From: Macrophomina tecta
Taxonomy: Eukaryota > Ascomycota > Dothideomycetes > Botryosphaeriales > Botryosphaeriaceae
Direction: 5' to 3'
Length of the DNA: 64,000 nucleotides
Assembly (NCBI GenBank): GCA_024180945.1
Contig: JAKSGN010000041.1
Coordinates: 372,001 to 436,000, forward strand
Part shown: positions 1 to 10,837 of the stretch, piece after piece
Layout of the letters: every line of letters begins with the position of its first letter
How positions within the stretch are numbered: position 1 is the first letter of the stretch
The notes under the pieces: generated by a model
The model's input: only the letters and a program-made list of their open reading frames with translations
What the model was told of the DNA's origin: nothing
The model's database searches: none
Made by a program: the position numbers and the translations under genes

Positions 1-2310
1 AGTTGGGGGCTCAGCGAGCTATATTCAGTTGCCGCGACCGGCGTTTGGTCTTGGTGTTTCTTGGTCCGGTTATGGGGAGTTGCTTCTTATCTTGCGGCGC
101 GAGGAGTGCACGCATGCAGCTGAGACACATAGCCTCCCCTATATTGCTGCGGACAAGATGAAATTTTCTTTTTCTTTTTTTTTTTTTAATAGCCGCGCCT
201 TTTCGCAGTAGAAACAAGGGTGCGGGTACTGCTGTCTCTTCCCGATACGGAAAAGGGCTCGAGTGGTGCTTCGAAGGCGGGGTGTTTTCATTGCCCGTGT
301 GGTGGTTGGCGGTGATGGTGGCGGTGGCTTCGGAAGTTTCTTGACAGGGGCGAAATCGCTCTGCACAGCCACAGGGCGGGTTCGCTTAAGGCGCGGGTAT
401 GGGATAGGTGGGCTCGGGGTGGAGTTGATTTTTTTTATGGGTGTTCGAATATTATGGGGAGTGGGGCTGCGAATGAAGGGGAGGACGAAGAGAATACGAT
501 GGAGGAGTGGGAACGCGTATTCGCGGGCATTGCAGTGAGGAGCTCCGAAAGGACTTGGTCCTATCCTCGTTTATTCCTTGCCGCGCAACGGATGCTTTCG
601 GGATGGGATGAGATGTTCTCAGATTACGCCCTTGGCGGAGAAGAGTCCGCGAGACTGGTTTGCCTTGGGGGACAGGCGGAGGAAAGGGTGTAGGCAGAGA
701 CACACGATCGCGTTGGCTGTGAACGGAGGTTCGTCACACCGATCATCTCGTGGCGCAGGGCATGCTGGCTTGTTTGTGGATGCTGTCCGCGAGGGACGGC
801 GGGGTCGTGCAGTTCTTATCCGGGGACTCGTTCTTGGCTCGGGCTGACCTGAGCGAGCGGATGGGTGTGGTGATTGACAGGATGCGAACGCGGACGGAAC
901 CCCCTTTCCTGTGTACCGGGCAGCATGCATTGCGAGATGGTGAAGTGGATGACGGCGCAATTGCCCTTTTTTTTTTTTTTTTTTTTCCCTGTGCACCGCC
1001 GCCCTGGCAAGGCGCGTCTCTCTCGGGTTGAGGTGGAAGCCATGTCGGGGGGGTTGGATGCGCTGCAGGGGAGGGCAGAACAGACAGTGCCGGATATGAC
1101 CGGTCCAAATAGCGTCACCTGCGGCAAGTCGCGACGGGATCCTTGCTGTTGGTCTTTTTTTCCTCGCCCGCAAGAGGGCCTGAGAAGGGCCGGATGGGGA
1201 ATTAGGTTGACGGATGGGTGGACAGCCGTGCCCGTCCGCGCTGCCGTGCGCAGCCCTGGTCTGTCACCAGCCGCCTTATCTCCGAGCGAGCCGCCGTGCT
1301 GTGGCGCAAGCCGTGTGTCTGGCTTGCCTGTCCGTTGCGGCCCCATTGGCACTCAGGCGGTGATGTAGGAGGCGTGAGCATGCGCGGGCGGAAGCGTTGG
1401 GTGTAAGACGCGCGCCTGGGCGAGCAGAGAGCAGTGGCGTGCTGTGCCGTGCATCATCACGATTGCGCAGAACGACGAGCAGCCGCGCAGGGGCCGGATT
1501 TAGACGAGCGACGGGCGCTTTCTCCGCACTCTGGAGTGGAGCGGGCAGGTGGTCGCGTGCTGCGGGCAGAAAAAGTCAGCCCCAGCCGCGTCATACAAGC
1601 TCGCTCCCGCCTCCAGCTCGACTTCTCTCCATCAAGCCCTGCCGGCCTTGGCCTGCCTTGGCGCGTCATGCCGACTAGCCGGAAGGATTGCAGTGCCCCC
1701 GCGGTCGCCAATGGCGGAGCCCGTCCAGCCAGCGCTCTCACGCGAGTGCCTGCCCCGTTTGTGGCCTGCTGCCACCCCGGGCACCGAAGACCATCCTGAC
1801 GTACCTGGTGCTGCTCCTGATCCTGCTGAATGGATGCCCTTATTATCTCCTGCTGCCGGCCCTCTTTCAGCCTCCCCTCCGCCGCCAGTCTCTCCCTGCT
1901 GCCAATCGCCCGAAGCTTCGTTCCCCGGCCCCGCTGCTTGTCGTCTTCCGTTGACGTCCGCCTCCGCATGCACCACAGTCTCCCGGTCTGGTGCTGCTCC
2001 ACGCTCCCCGCCGAACCTCCTGCCGTGACCGAGCCCTTACTTCTGCCCGTGCAATCAATCTCTACCACTCCCACACGTCACCCCAGCCGCGCGTCCTGCG
2101 GCCCCGACTGCCATTCTACCCGCATTCCCGTTCCAGTCAGGCCTCTCCGCCCTCACCGCCCTGCGAGCATTCATCGAGGCATTCCCGGTGACTGAACATA
2201 TATCGACCCTGCGAGCCAATTCCTTCGCGCCCTGCCGCCCTTTGCTGAAGTGGAGCACGCGCGCGTTCCCATCCTCTCTTTTCCGTTGCTCTCACGCGCA
2301 CGAGCCAGCC
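1..2310. other. GC-rich region with no supported gene
   Basis: Open frames on both strands are short, overlapping and low in complexity, and none shows a recognisable domain. Long T runs lie at about 175-187 and 967-986. The part nearest 2310 should include the promoter and 5' leader of the LicD-family gene. Short exons of an unrecognised gene cannot be excluded. Confidence 0.5.
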
Positions 2311-3405
2311 ATGAGGGTCATGCGGTATGCAGCCGCATCATGCCTTTTCCTCGCCCAGCATGCTGTGCTAGCTGCTGCCCTACCCGCCGTCCAGGAACAG
2401 GCCGCAGATCCGGGGGAGAAGAGGGACGATCAACAGCCCAACAGCCCAGATCTTGATCCCGCCAAGTATTTTCGTAGGTCCACTTTTCTGCCATCATGCC
2501 CTTTGGCGGCCCGGAGTAGCTGACCATTTCCTCCAGATGAGCCTGGGTGAGTCGTTTTGCTCGTGCCACTTCGGCTTTGATAGCATCGAGCCCTTCCAAC
2601 CACGAGCTGGAGGCACTAGGGTGCGCAATATCTTCGACGCAGGAACTGACTCCCCTACGCAGCGGCGATGACGTGCTCGGCCACTACGACATCCGCTACT
2701 TCAGCGGCGTCGTCTCCGACGACGAGCGCAAGACGACCATCCGCCACATGACGCGCGCCTACCTGACCTGGTTCCGCAAGCAGGGGCTGGAGACGTGGAT
2801 CGCGCACGGCACGCTGCTCGGCTGGTGGTGGAGCGGCCGCATGCTGCCCTGGGACTGGGACGTCGACACCCAGATCGCCGACCGCACCCTGGCCTTCCTC
2901 GGCCACAACCACAACCACACCCGCGTCCACTACCGCGCCGCTGACGGCAGCGGCGTCGAGCGGACTTATCTGCTCGATGTCAATCCGCATTCTGAGGAGC
3001 GTGTCAGGGGGGATGGCATGAATATCATTGACGCCAGGTGGATCGATACGACCAATGGCTTGTATATCGACATCACCGGATTGAGCGAGACCAATCCCCT
3101 GGAGGAGCCGGGGACTTGGGCGTGCAAGAACAACCACAAATATCGTACGAGCGATCTGTATCCCATGCGGGAAAGCTCGTATGAGGGGGTCCCGGCGTTG
3201 ATCCCGTATGCGTACGATAGGATCCTGGTGGACGAGTACCAGGAGAAGGCGTTGACGCTGACCGAGTATCAGGGGTGAGTTGCCATACCTCTGTTCGACC
3301 GGGCGAGCCCATGTGCTGACGATGAGCGACAGACACAGATTCGACGCTGAGGAGCGGCTGTGGCTCAAGATCGAGGAACAAGACCCTGAGAAGCCGACCT
3401 CATGA
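2311..3405 (+). CDS. LicD/Mnn4-type family protein (putative phosphotransferase), secretory pathway
   Basis: Four exons are inferred: 2311-2473, 2537-2546, 2663-3274 and 3333-3405, giving 285 residues with all phases consistent. The protein starts with a hydrophobic signal-like segment (MRVMRYAAASCLFLAQHAV), then a short linker and a LicD-type domain. The aspartate cluster WDWDVD near residue 120 matches the family's metal and nucleotide site. LicD proteins transfer phosphocholine or similar groups in bacteria. Fungal relatives resemble Mnn4-type factors of mannosyl-phosphate addition in the Golgi, so a role in glycan decoration is likely but the substrate is unknown. Exon 2 is only 10 nt (His-Glu-Pro-Gly across both junctions); skipping it would break the frame. 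The start is the first ATG giving a signal sequence. Confidence 0.85.
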
Positions 3406-4178
3406 ACACCATGAAGCCTCGGCGATGCTTCTCGGGCCTTTTTTTTTTTTTTTTTTTTTTTTGGTCCCTTTTTTGTGCGCACAGAGTGCGAGTATGTCAG
3501 GCATGATACCCAGGCTGTTTTTCGTACTTAGCCAGAAAGGACAGCATTGTGAGTGGCTTTTCTTCTAACTTGGGGTTGTTGAAGCGGCATGGCAGTCAAG
3601 TGTTGGCTTTGGAAAACAAGAGCCAATGTGGTTGGTCTTGCCATAGGTAGATTCAGCAGCGGGCGTGTGGACTTGCCGAGGGTTGACGAGCAATGTAACA
3701 GTCCAATGCTGTAGCTGTGTTGAGTCCCCACCGTTGTGCTCGCCCGCGCCCAGACGACTCAGGGGATACGCATATCCTAACGGCGTGGCGCTTTCCGGGA
3801 GCCCGGTTACGCCCAGAAGATGCGGCTGGATCGGTCCGAGAAGTCTCGGAATGCGTTACTCGGTGGTGGATTTAAGCTTACGATGCCGTGCTTCGTATCA
3901 GGCAGAGAAGAAAGGTGGCGTCGGCTCTTCAAGGCATCCTCTCGTGACCAGAGTCAGCGCTCGAGTCCTCAGGCAGCGAATGGCGCCGTCGGGAGTGGTG
4001 ATGACAAATTGGGGGGTTAGGTCACGGAGGCGAACAGCTCGGAATCGGGGCGAAGCCGAACCCCAAGCTCCCCCGACCTCTGCTTATAATCATCCACCAG
4101 TGCGCCCCCAGCCCATGATGCCGCCACAACGCCCCTACAACAGCCTGCCGCTCGCCAGACTCAGGCACAAGCGTCACC
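3406..4178. other. Intergenic region between LicD-like and WLM genes
   Basis: No gene is seen. A 24-nt T run at 3439-3462 lies just after the upstream stop codon and probably falls in its 3' UTR. The rest should carry the 5' region of the WLM-domain gene. Confidence 0.6.
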
Positions 4179-5393
4179 ATGGCATCGACCGCTGAACCGC
4201 AACACGCATCACCCGACACGCCACCGAACGAGTCCACAACCGCCTTCGACGACGTCACCATGTCCGCCGGCGAGCCGCAGCCCTCACCTTCACTCCAGCC
4301 CTCCGACAGCGCCGCCGCCGCGGCCGACGACACCAACACCCTCAGCGTAACCCTCACCCACCACGGCAGCAAGCACACCCTCCACCTCGCCCCCTCCGCC
4401 ACCATCTCCGACCTCTCCGCCGCCATCGCCGACGTCCTCTCCATCCCGCCCACCCACCAGAAACTCCTCATCACCCCCAAGCCCGGCCTCGTCAAGCCGC
4501 CCTTCCGCGACCCCGCCCTCGCGCTGGCCCCGCTCCTCTCGCCCCGCACGAAAATCGTCCTCATGGGCTCCACCCCGGCCGAGGTCTCCGCGCTGCAAAC
4601 CTCCGTCGCGCACGCGTCGTCGCAGCAGCGCGCGCGCGAATCCCGCCGCTACGCCGCGCAGCCCGCGACGCCCGCGCGCACCGCCGGCCGCGGCGTGGCC
4701 GGCAGCGCGCGCGCCAGCGCGGACGCGCAGTACACCTTCCACACCCTCCGCCCGCTGCCCCACCTGCCGCGCCCCGAGCGCAGCCTCGCGCTCCTCGAGC
4801 GGCTGCGCGACGACGCGGGCGTGCGCGCGGCCATGCGCGCCCACCGCTTCAGCGTCGGCCTGCTGACCGAGATGGACCCCGCCATGCACACCACCCACGA
4901 GAGCAGGACGCTGGGCCTGAACCGCAATCGCGGCGAGGTCATCGAGCTGCGCCTGCGCACCGATGCGTACGACGGGTACAGGGACTACAAGACCATCAGG
5001 CGGACGCTGTGCCATGAGTTGGCGCACAACGTGTGGGGGGAGCATGACCGGAACTTTTGGGACCTGTGCAGGCAGATTGAGAGGGAGGTGGAGCGGGGGG
5101 ATTGGAGGGCGGGTGGGAGGAGGGTCGGCGGCGTGGGCGGCGACGAGGTGTATGAGCCGGCGGACGATCCGGAGCGGAGGGGCGATGTGTTTGATCATGG
5201 GGGGTGGACCGGTGGCGAGTTTGTGCTGGGGGGTGGCGATGGAGGAGGGACCGCGGCGGTGGTGGTGGGGAGTTCCGGGCGTGTGACGGAGGCCGGGGGC
5301 GCGTTGAGTAGGAGGGAGGTGCTTGCCAGGGCGGCGGAGGAGAGAGCGAGGAGGGCGAGGCAGGAGAAAGGTGGCGATGAGGGCCACAAATAG
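4179..5393 (+). CDS. Ubiquitin-like/WLM-domain metalloprotease (Wss1/SPRTN-like)
   Basis: Single exon of 404 residues. An acidic, Pro/Ser-rich leader of about 54 residues is followed by a ubiquitin-like fold (about 55-137, LSVTLTHHGSK to KIVLMGS) and then a WLM domain (about 205-310). The zinc-protease signature HELAHNVWGEHD begins at about residue 279, with two His and the catalytic Glu of HExxH plus a downstream His. The tail is rich in Gly, Arg and Glu. WLM proteases of the Wss1/SPRTN group degrade proteins crosslinked to DNA or modified by ubiquitin or SUMO. The N-terminal ubiquitin-like domain identifies the 'ubiquitin/metalloprotease fusion' subgroup, whose targets are less clear. A 365-codon antisense frame over this gene is a GC-bias shadow. 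Confidence 0.88.
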   Translation: MASTAEPQHASPDTPPNESTTAFDDVTMSAGEPQPSPSLQPSDSAAAAADDTNTLSVTLTHHGSKHTLHLAPSATISDLSAAIADVLSIPPTHQKLLITPKPGLVKPPFRDPALALAPLLSPRTKIVLMGSTPAEVSALQTSVAHASSQQRARESRRYAAQPATPARTAGRGVAGSARASADAQYTFHTLRPLPHLPRPERSLALLERLRDDAGVRAAMRAHRFSVGLLTEMDPAMHTTHESRTLGLNRNRGEVIELRLRTDAYDGYRDYKTIRRTLCHELAHNVWGEHDRNFWDLCRQIEREVERGDWRAGGRRVGGVGGDEVYEPADDPERRGDVFDHGGWTGGEFVLGGGDGGGTAAVVVGSSGRVTEAGGALSRREVLARAAEERARRARQEKGGDEGHK

Positions 5394-7450
5394 GGATGAG
5401 AACTTTAGCTAAGATACCTAATAACTGTCAGCTATCAGCGCTGGCTTTTGATCAGATTTCGTGTACGTCGTTGTTCATCTTCACCCTCATATTTTTCCAC
5501 ACGAAACCAACAATTCAGTAAAAGGAGCAATACTACATAGATTCAAAGCCTTCGTTCTGGCGTTATTATAATTAGAGTCTGAAAAAAATATTATCTTTAT
5601 AGCTACTCCTACTCTAAGCGCGTATTCTAGACTAGCGAGGTAATAACTTTCTTTACATAAGCTCTATAATTCTAGGGGCGGTAGAATATATCTAGCCTAT
5701 CTACTATATAGGCGTTAAAAAGAGCGCTAAGGTTAATAGTATAGACTTTCGCTCCTCTCTATAAGGAACCCCTTATTGAATATAACTCGAGAGGATAGCT
5801 ACTTCAAGACCTTAAACGCTTAGAGTAGTAAATAGTATCTTAAAAACATTATTAAAGAGTCGTTAATAACCTATATAAGCTATTTATTTATCTAACCTTT
5901 GCCTTATTACGTTGTTGCAGGGCAGAAAGTAGGTAGGCCGGATGACGCGCGGAAGTACTTTCTTGGCTCGAGGATGGGGGAGGCTCAACACCACAACAGG
6001 GAAAAAACGGTTATCAACCAGTCACCCTCAACGATTGCACACCAGCACACCGCGGTGAGGAGCAATGGCCGTCAACATTAGTACTTTATTCGAAGGTGGA
6101 CTGTCTTCTGGCTACTTGGCGGCATACTCACGGGGTGTGTTGGAGTAGTCCTCTTTGGTTACGGTCACTTGTTACTCGGTTATTGTTTTCTACTTGGTTG
6201 CCTACGAGGCTGGCTTATATAGATACGTTTTGGACCCTTCTACTGCTCCCCCTGGCCTCACACACGGTTCTGGCTTCCTTCGCGCTTTGGCTCACCAGAA
6301 GCTCTTGTGCGGAGCGTCCCTCCCAACAACATCGTCTCGTTATCAGGCCTAGAATAAAGAGTACGGTATATTTTATCTATTTTAGAATAATTTTTAAGAG
6401 TAAAACTTCTTATAACGACGAAGAAAAGCTATAAGGTAACGTTTATCTAATATTATTTACTAGCCTTTTTAAGACAGAGATCTTATTTAGACTCTAGAGT
6501 TAACAGTAATATCTCTACTGAACTTAACTTTAACCCCGTAAAAGCCAACATTAATCGCTACGTATTCGCTGGCGTTATTAACGTAATATAGACCTATTAT
6601 TAAGAGTACAGATATACTATACACTTATTTAATAAGAAAGAAAACTATAAGACTCCGTACGAGCCTGCTGCCAGTCCAAGTGCGAGACTCATGCGAGCCG
6701 CCTGCGACAAGCAGTCGGCTCGCGTACGGGCCACGTGGTCCTGCTTAGCAGCCACACCTAAGTAGCCGGCCTCTGACCGAGTCTAAGAATCCCTTAAGGA
6801 TCCATGTGTCAATTGATATAGAATACCTCTTATACCATTATTGAACTTCTCATTTACTCCAGTCCTCGCAGAGAGCTTTAAATAAACCGGAACTAAATAT
6901 AAATAGATACCTACCTAGCGCTAATTCTTCCTCATAGCGTATTGGAGTCAATAGGGTATATAATTTATTAGTATAATCGCCATCGCCTTCTTGGTTTTTA
7001 TAATACTTACTAACTCTTTAACTATTATAGATTTCTAATATATAATGCTCTCGACTTATTCTGCGATCTTGCGTGCCGCCTTGAATGTCTACTCGTTCGA
7101 CCACGTCCTGGCGGGCCTGGAAAATGCAGCCTCCGTCGGTGCCATTCTCTTCAACTTTTTCGAGTCAGACTCAGTTCAATTAATGAGGGGACAGGTGTTT
7201 AGTTGCCGCTTGATCTGTTTTATAATTTGTAATTATCAGGACTGTGCTCGAGTATAAAGTAGAATAACCATCTATTTATTCACTAATTTAAGTTCTTGCT
7301 CTGCCTTTTGATCCACCACAAAGATAGTGGAAGGAGCTAACGTGGAGGTGACATTGTTTCTTTATATACAAAGGTGGTTGTAATCTCCAGGCCTAGTATA
7401 TCCGAACCACACTTCTAACGAAGCTTTTCTGCAACCACGGGTTTGATTCT
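5394..7450. other. AT-rich, RIP-like decayed DNA without genes
   Basis: Composition shifts abruptly from GC-rich coding DNA to TA-rich sequence with dense stop codons in all frames. It contains dispersed repeat copy A. Islands of more normal composition (about 5910-6350 and 6650-6780) carry no recognisable protein. Confidence 0.7.
5476..6730. repeat. Dispersed repeat copy A (RIP-mutated)
   Basis: Three blocks match a second copy downstream in the same order and orientation: about 5476-5900 with 12533-12830, about 6359-6450 with 13020-13110, and about 6645-6730 with 13105-13170. Differences are mostly C/T and G/A transitions plus indels. Copy A is about twice as long as copy B. No coding capacity remains, so the parent element cannot be named. 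Confidence 0.7.
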
Positions 7451-8259
7451 CTATTCTGACATACGCTTCTCCTGAGCCACATTCACGGCATATTCCAACC
7501 CATCCACAACTTTCTGAGGCATGCTTAAGAAGGGGGAATGGGAGGCATCACAGCTAAAAGCGGACACGCTAGCACCGAGACTCGCAGCAAGGACTCTTTG
7601 TACTGCAAGTGGAAGCACATGATCGTTTTCGCAGAAAAAGTACAGACAAGGAATATCATGCCATGGCTCGTAGTGTGCCTCGGTGGGGTAGGCCAGAGAT
7701 GACGTGTGTTTGAGCTGAGATAGAGCCTTGTTTAGAGGCTCACCATCCACATCATGGTAGAAAAGCTTCCCCGGGTTTTTGGGGGTACAGTAGTCGCCCT
7801 AGTAAGTTGGTTAACATGGGCATCGCAATGATAGACGTTTCCTTACATTTATATCAATCCACAATGGTAATTGACCACCGAACATATCGGTCATGCTCTT
7901 TCCCTTGGGCACGACGAAGGCGGCAAGGTAGACGAACATGATAACTCCTCCCTTATTGCCCATTTCAGCCCGAGATTTCTGCCCCAGGCCCTCCGTAGCG
8001 TTCGCCGCAGCAATTCCGCCGTAAGAGTGAGCTACAAGAACGATCTCATTCTCTTTATTTGGCAGCCGCTCAAGGGGTGCCCGTAAGGCGGCGACATCGT
8101 CCGCGAGAGTTTTATTTGGGGGTTCGGCACCATAAGAAGGATAGGAAACACTCTCCGTTGCATAGCCGCGTGCGCGCAGTCGTCAACAACAAGGTAGAAG
8201 CATTCCGAGGAGTGCCACGCGCCAGGTGCAAAGACAAAGTTTGGCTTCGACATCGCCAT
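7451..8259 (-). pseudogene. Alpha/beta hydrolase (AB_hydrolase_1 / methylesterase-like) with one frameshift
   Basis: Two exons on the minus strand: 8259-7847 and 7798-7451, with an intron at 7846-7799. The product starts MAMSKPNFVFAPGAWHSSE, typical of small fungal salicylate-esterase-like hydrolases, followed by the nucleophile elbow VLVAHSYGG (GxSxG type with Ser), YLAAFVVPKGKS, then CLYFFCENDHVLP (acid residue) and DASHSPFLSMP (catalytic His). The frame breaks near 8180, after LVVDD, where one base appears to be missing. Adding one base to exon 1 gives exactly 138 codons, in phase with exon 2, for a protein of about 253 residues. The rest is well conserved, so this is either a young pseudogene or a sequencing error. 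It sits inside RIP-affected DNA. Confidence 0.75.
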
Positions 8260-10837
8260 GGTAGTGAGGACAAAAATGATCGAGTGTGTGAAGTTCCAGG
8301 ATTGCAGAAGCTTGAAAAAAAGAAGAAGGGTATATTAATAAGGAGACAGTACGTAGCATCCGAGACTATTCCCGTTATCTGAATACTAGCGCTTACCGGT
8401 TATGCTACAACACAATTGGCGCGGTAAACTTTTCGCTGATTGTGACGTAATACTAGCGAGCAGAAGGGGACATTGGAGCCAAAAGGAGTTCGCAATATTG
8501 GCTTCGGTGACGATAATAACCGCGTCCATCCGATTACTAAGCTGAATAGCGTGCGAGCCGAAGTACGCTTTCCTACGCCTAAACACCGAAGGAAGCGGAT
8601 TAACGCATTTAGAAGGAACGTGCTTTGCGCTATTCCACTTAATCCTTTCCTAAGGCCTCAGCCCTCATCACAGGACAGATGAAAGAATAGCCAAGACGTT
8701 GATGGGGACCTCTCCATGACAAGCAACACCCCAAGGGCAAGTGGCCAAATAAACCACGCAAGTGGAGCCATTGGTAATGGGGCCTCTAGCTAAGAACGGG
8801 CTTAAAGGAGCAACTTTTCTGGCTAATCTGCGGAGGACGCTTGGAGCAGACGGCCTAGCATTCAGCGTGTGGGCCCATAACGAGCTGGCAAGTGCGGTAG
8901 TAGGGGAACGGTGGGGAGACGTTTCAGGCAAGTTCGGAGGATGGAGCATGAGACAGGACTAGCGGACTATGCAACCAGTTGATAAGCTAAAGGAGCGGTA
9001 GAGACCGGACGTACGGACATTACTAAGAGCCAGCCGGTACAGGCCATGCAGGGAGTGAAGCCGGTGGTGACGATAATGGTAATAGTAATGAGAGCAGTAA
9101 AAAAAAGAAAATAATGAGAGGGCCTAAGCTCTTAGATTTTTATTACGATTAATCTTCTAGTACCTAGAGTAAAGGCTTCTATTACTCTAAATGCACAAAT
9201 ATCTGCCGGCCGCTTCTTAGGCGACCTAACTATGTATCTACTAACGGGCTTTTTCGTGCTCGACCATCAGCCCAGTATGAAAGTAAGACCACTTAATGAA
9301 AATAAGCTTAATCACTTCCGTGGTGTGTTACGACGGACCCGACCGTGTTGGGTTTCAGCCGGTGCGTAAGACCATTCGGCCAACCTCCCGTCGACTCACA
9401 GTCGACAAAAGGTTCAGCAATGATCAGCCTGGTGGCTGATCGTGCCCCAACAACTCTATATACAGGTAGGTCCGTAACATGGTGCTACTAGATGAACTCT
9501 TTAGCTTAGTTATTCATTCTGAGGCGTCTTGGGCTCAACGCCAGAAGCGTCTTGGCAATAAAACAATCGAGTCACTTATTCACCAACCATGACCGCTCGA
9601 GCGCGAATTCCATAATCTCTGAATCTACTTCCTAGGTCGACCTGCAACTTAGTCTAGATATCTGCCTGTTGGAATCATTCTGTTGACAGCCCATTAAATT
9701 TGTTGAAGGGAAGAGTTGACATGGTGTTAGAGGAGGGCGGGCCCAGAAGGAGACCCTTATCCTCTGACTATAGAGTGAGCTACATTTCGTAGAACTAAAA
9801 CACATGTGATGCCAAAATAGTCCAACACTACCTAACATGGACACTTTAAGAGAAGATGTCGAAACGTCTTTTTCCCTGCTTTACAGTTATACGAGGGTGC
9901 CCCTGATCGCTTTCGACGTCCTTAACTACGTAATTATTGCTGATTCTTTGTAGTTTAGCTGGTCATAGAGCTTCTTAGTGTGAAAATAAGGTAACTCACG
10001 GTTAAGCTGGACTCTACACGATAAAGTGCCCCCTTTTAATCACCAAACATGAGACAAATAGATAAAACTCTCGGGCCTTACGTCCACCTTCTTTCTTGAG
10101 TTCCAGCACGGCCAGTGCGCAGACTCGGGTGCTGTCGTCCTCATGCTAGCTCATCTGCTGATGATAGACAGACGAGGCCTTTTCGGCCGAAATTTGCCTA
10201 GTACAGAGATAGAGTTATGGACCAAGCCCGCGGCTCAGGAAAAGAGTGGGACAAATTTACACTCACCTGCCTACCATTCTTGGCAACGGCCGAGGATAAA
10301 CTTCGGGTAGCTGCGACCCCAGGAGTCAGAGTACTAACCTCACCGTAAACGGGCAGCCTGATCCCGGCTCCAAAGCACCTTGAATGAACCCGGGTTCCAA
10401 TCCCGCTTAGCGTAAAATAAAGTTCCTGGTCATGACTGCCCGCGGAGGCCGAATTGGTGTATGAATCAACATCATTGTCATCATCATCCACACCTTCACA
10501 CCTTCACACTAAGGAACTTCCCTGATTTCGCTACTCTTGAGAGGTGTAGTGCGGATCATTTACCTTGGCATGCCCAAGGCTTTACGAGAAAGCGCCTCCG
10601 AACGCGCAGCTTCGGTACATCCTGCAAGGAGACAAGGTATCTTTGATGTTCGGTGTTGACATCAACAGCAGTTTCTGTCGGTGCTGGTGACGCAAGCGAT
10701 GATAGTGTGAAGTTGCGCTTACTAATCTCATCAACTATAAGAAAGCAGCATGCCACCTCAATAAGCAAGCACCTCGCCTTCAAATCTTCGTTGTCATTTC
10801 AGTGTGCAAACGTACCCCATCGGCCAAACCCAGCAAT
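8260..10837. other. Decayed region without supported genes
   Basis: Short open frames at 8473-8682 and 8668-8962 have near-normal codon composition but match nothing I recognise; they may be fragments of a mobile element or a lost gene. From about 9060 onward the sequence is stop-rich. A short repeat (copy D1) lies at about 9323-9362. The last few hundred bases are the upstream region of the secreted hydrolase. Confidence 0.6.
9323..9362. repeat. Short dispersed repeat copy D1
   Basis: About 40 bp are nearly identical to 19512-19550, centred on the shared string accgtgttgggtttcag, in the same orientation. The flanks diverge quickly. It is probably a remnant of a mobile-element end. Confidence 0.5.

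Noticed and set aside
4290..5387. 365-codon antisense open frame
   Set aside because: It lies fully inside the WLM protease gene, is Ala/Gly/Arg-rich and has no domain; a GC-bias shadow.
10375..10410. T-arm-like sequence (gggttccaatccc) suggesting a tRNA
   Set aside because: The 3' acceptor strand has no matching 5' strand and no anticodon arm could be folded at the right distance.
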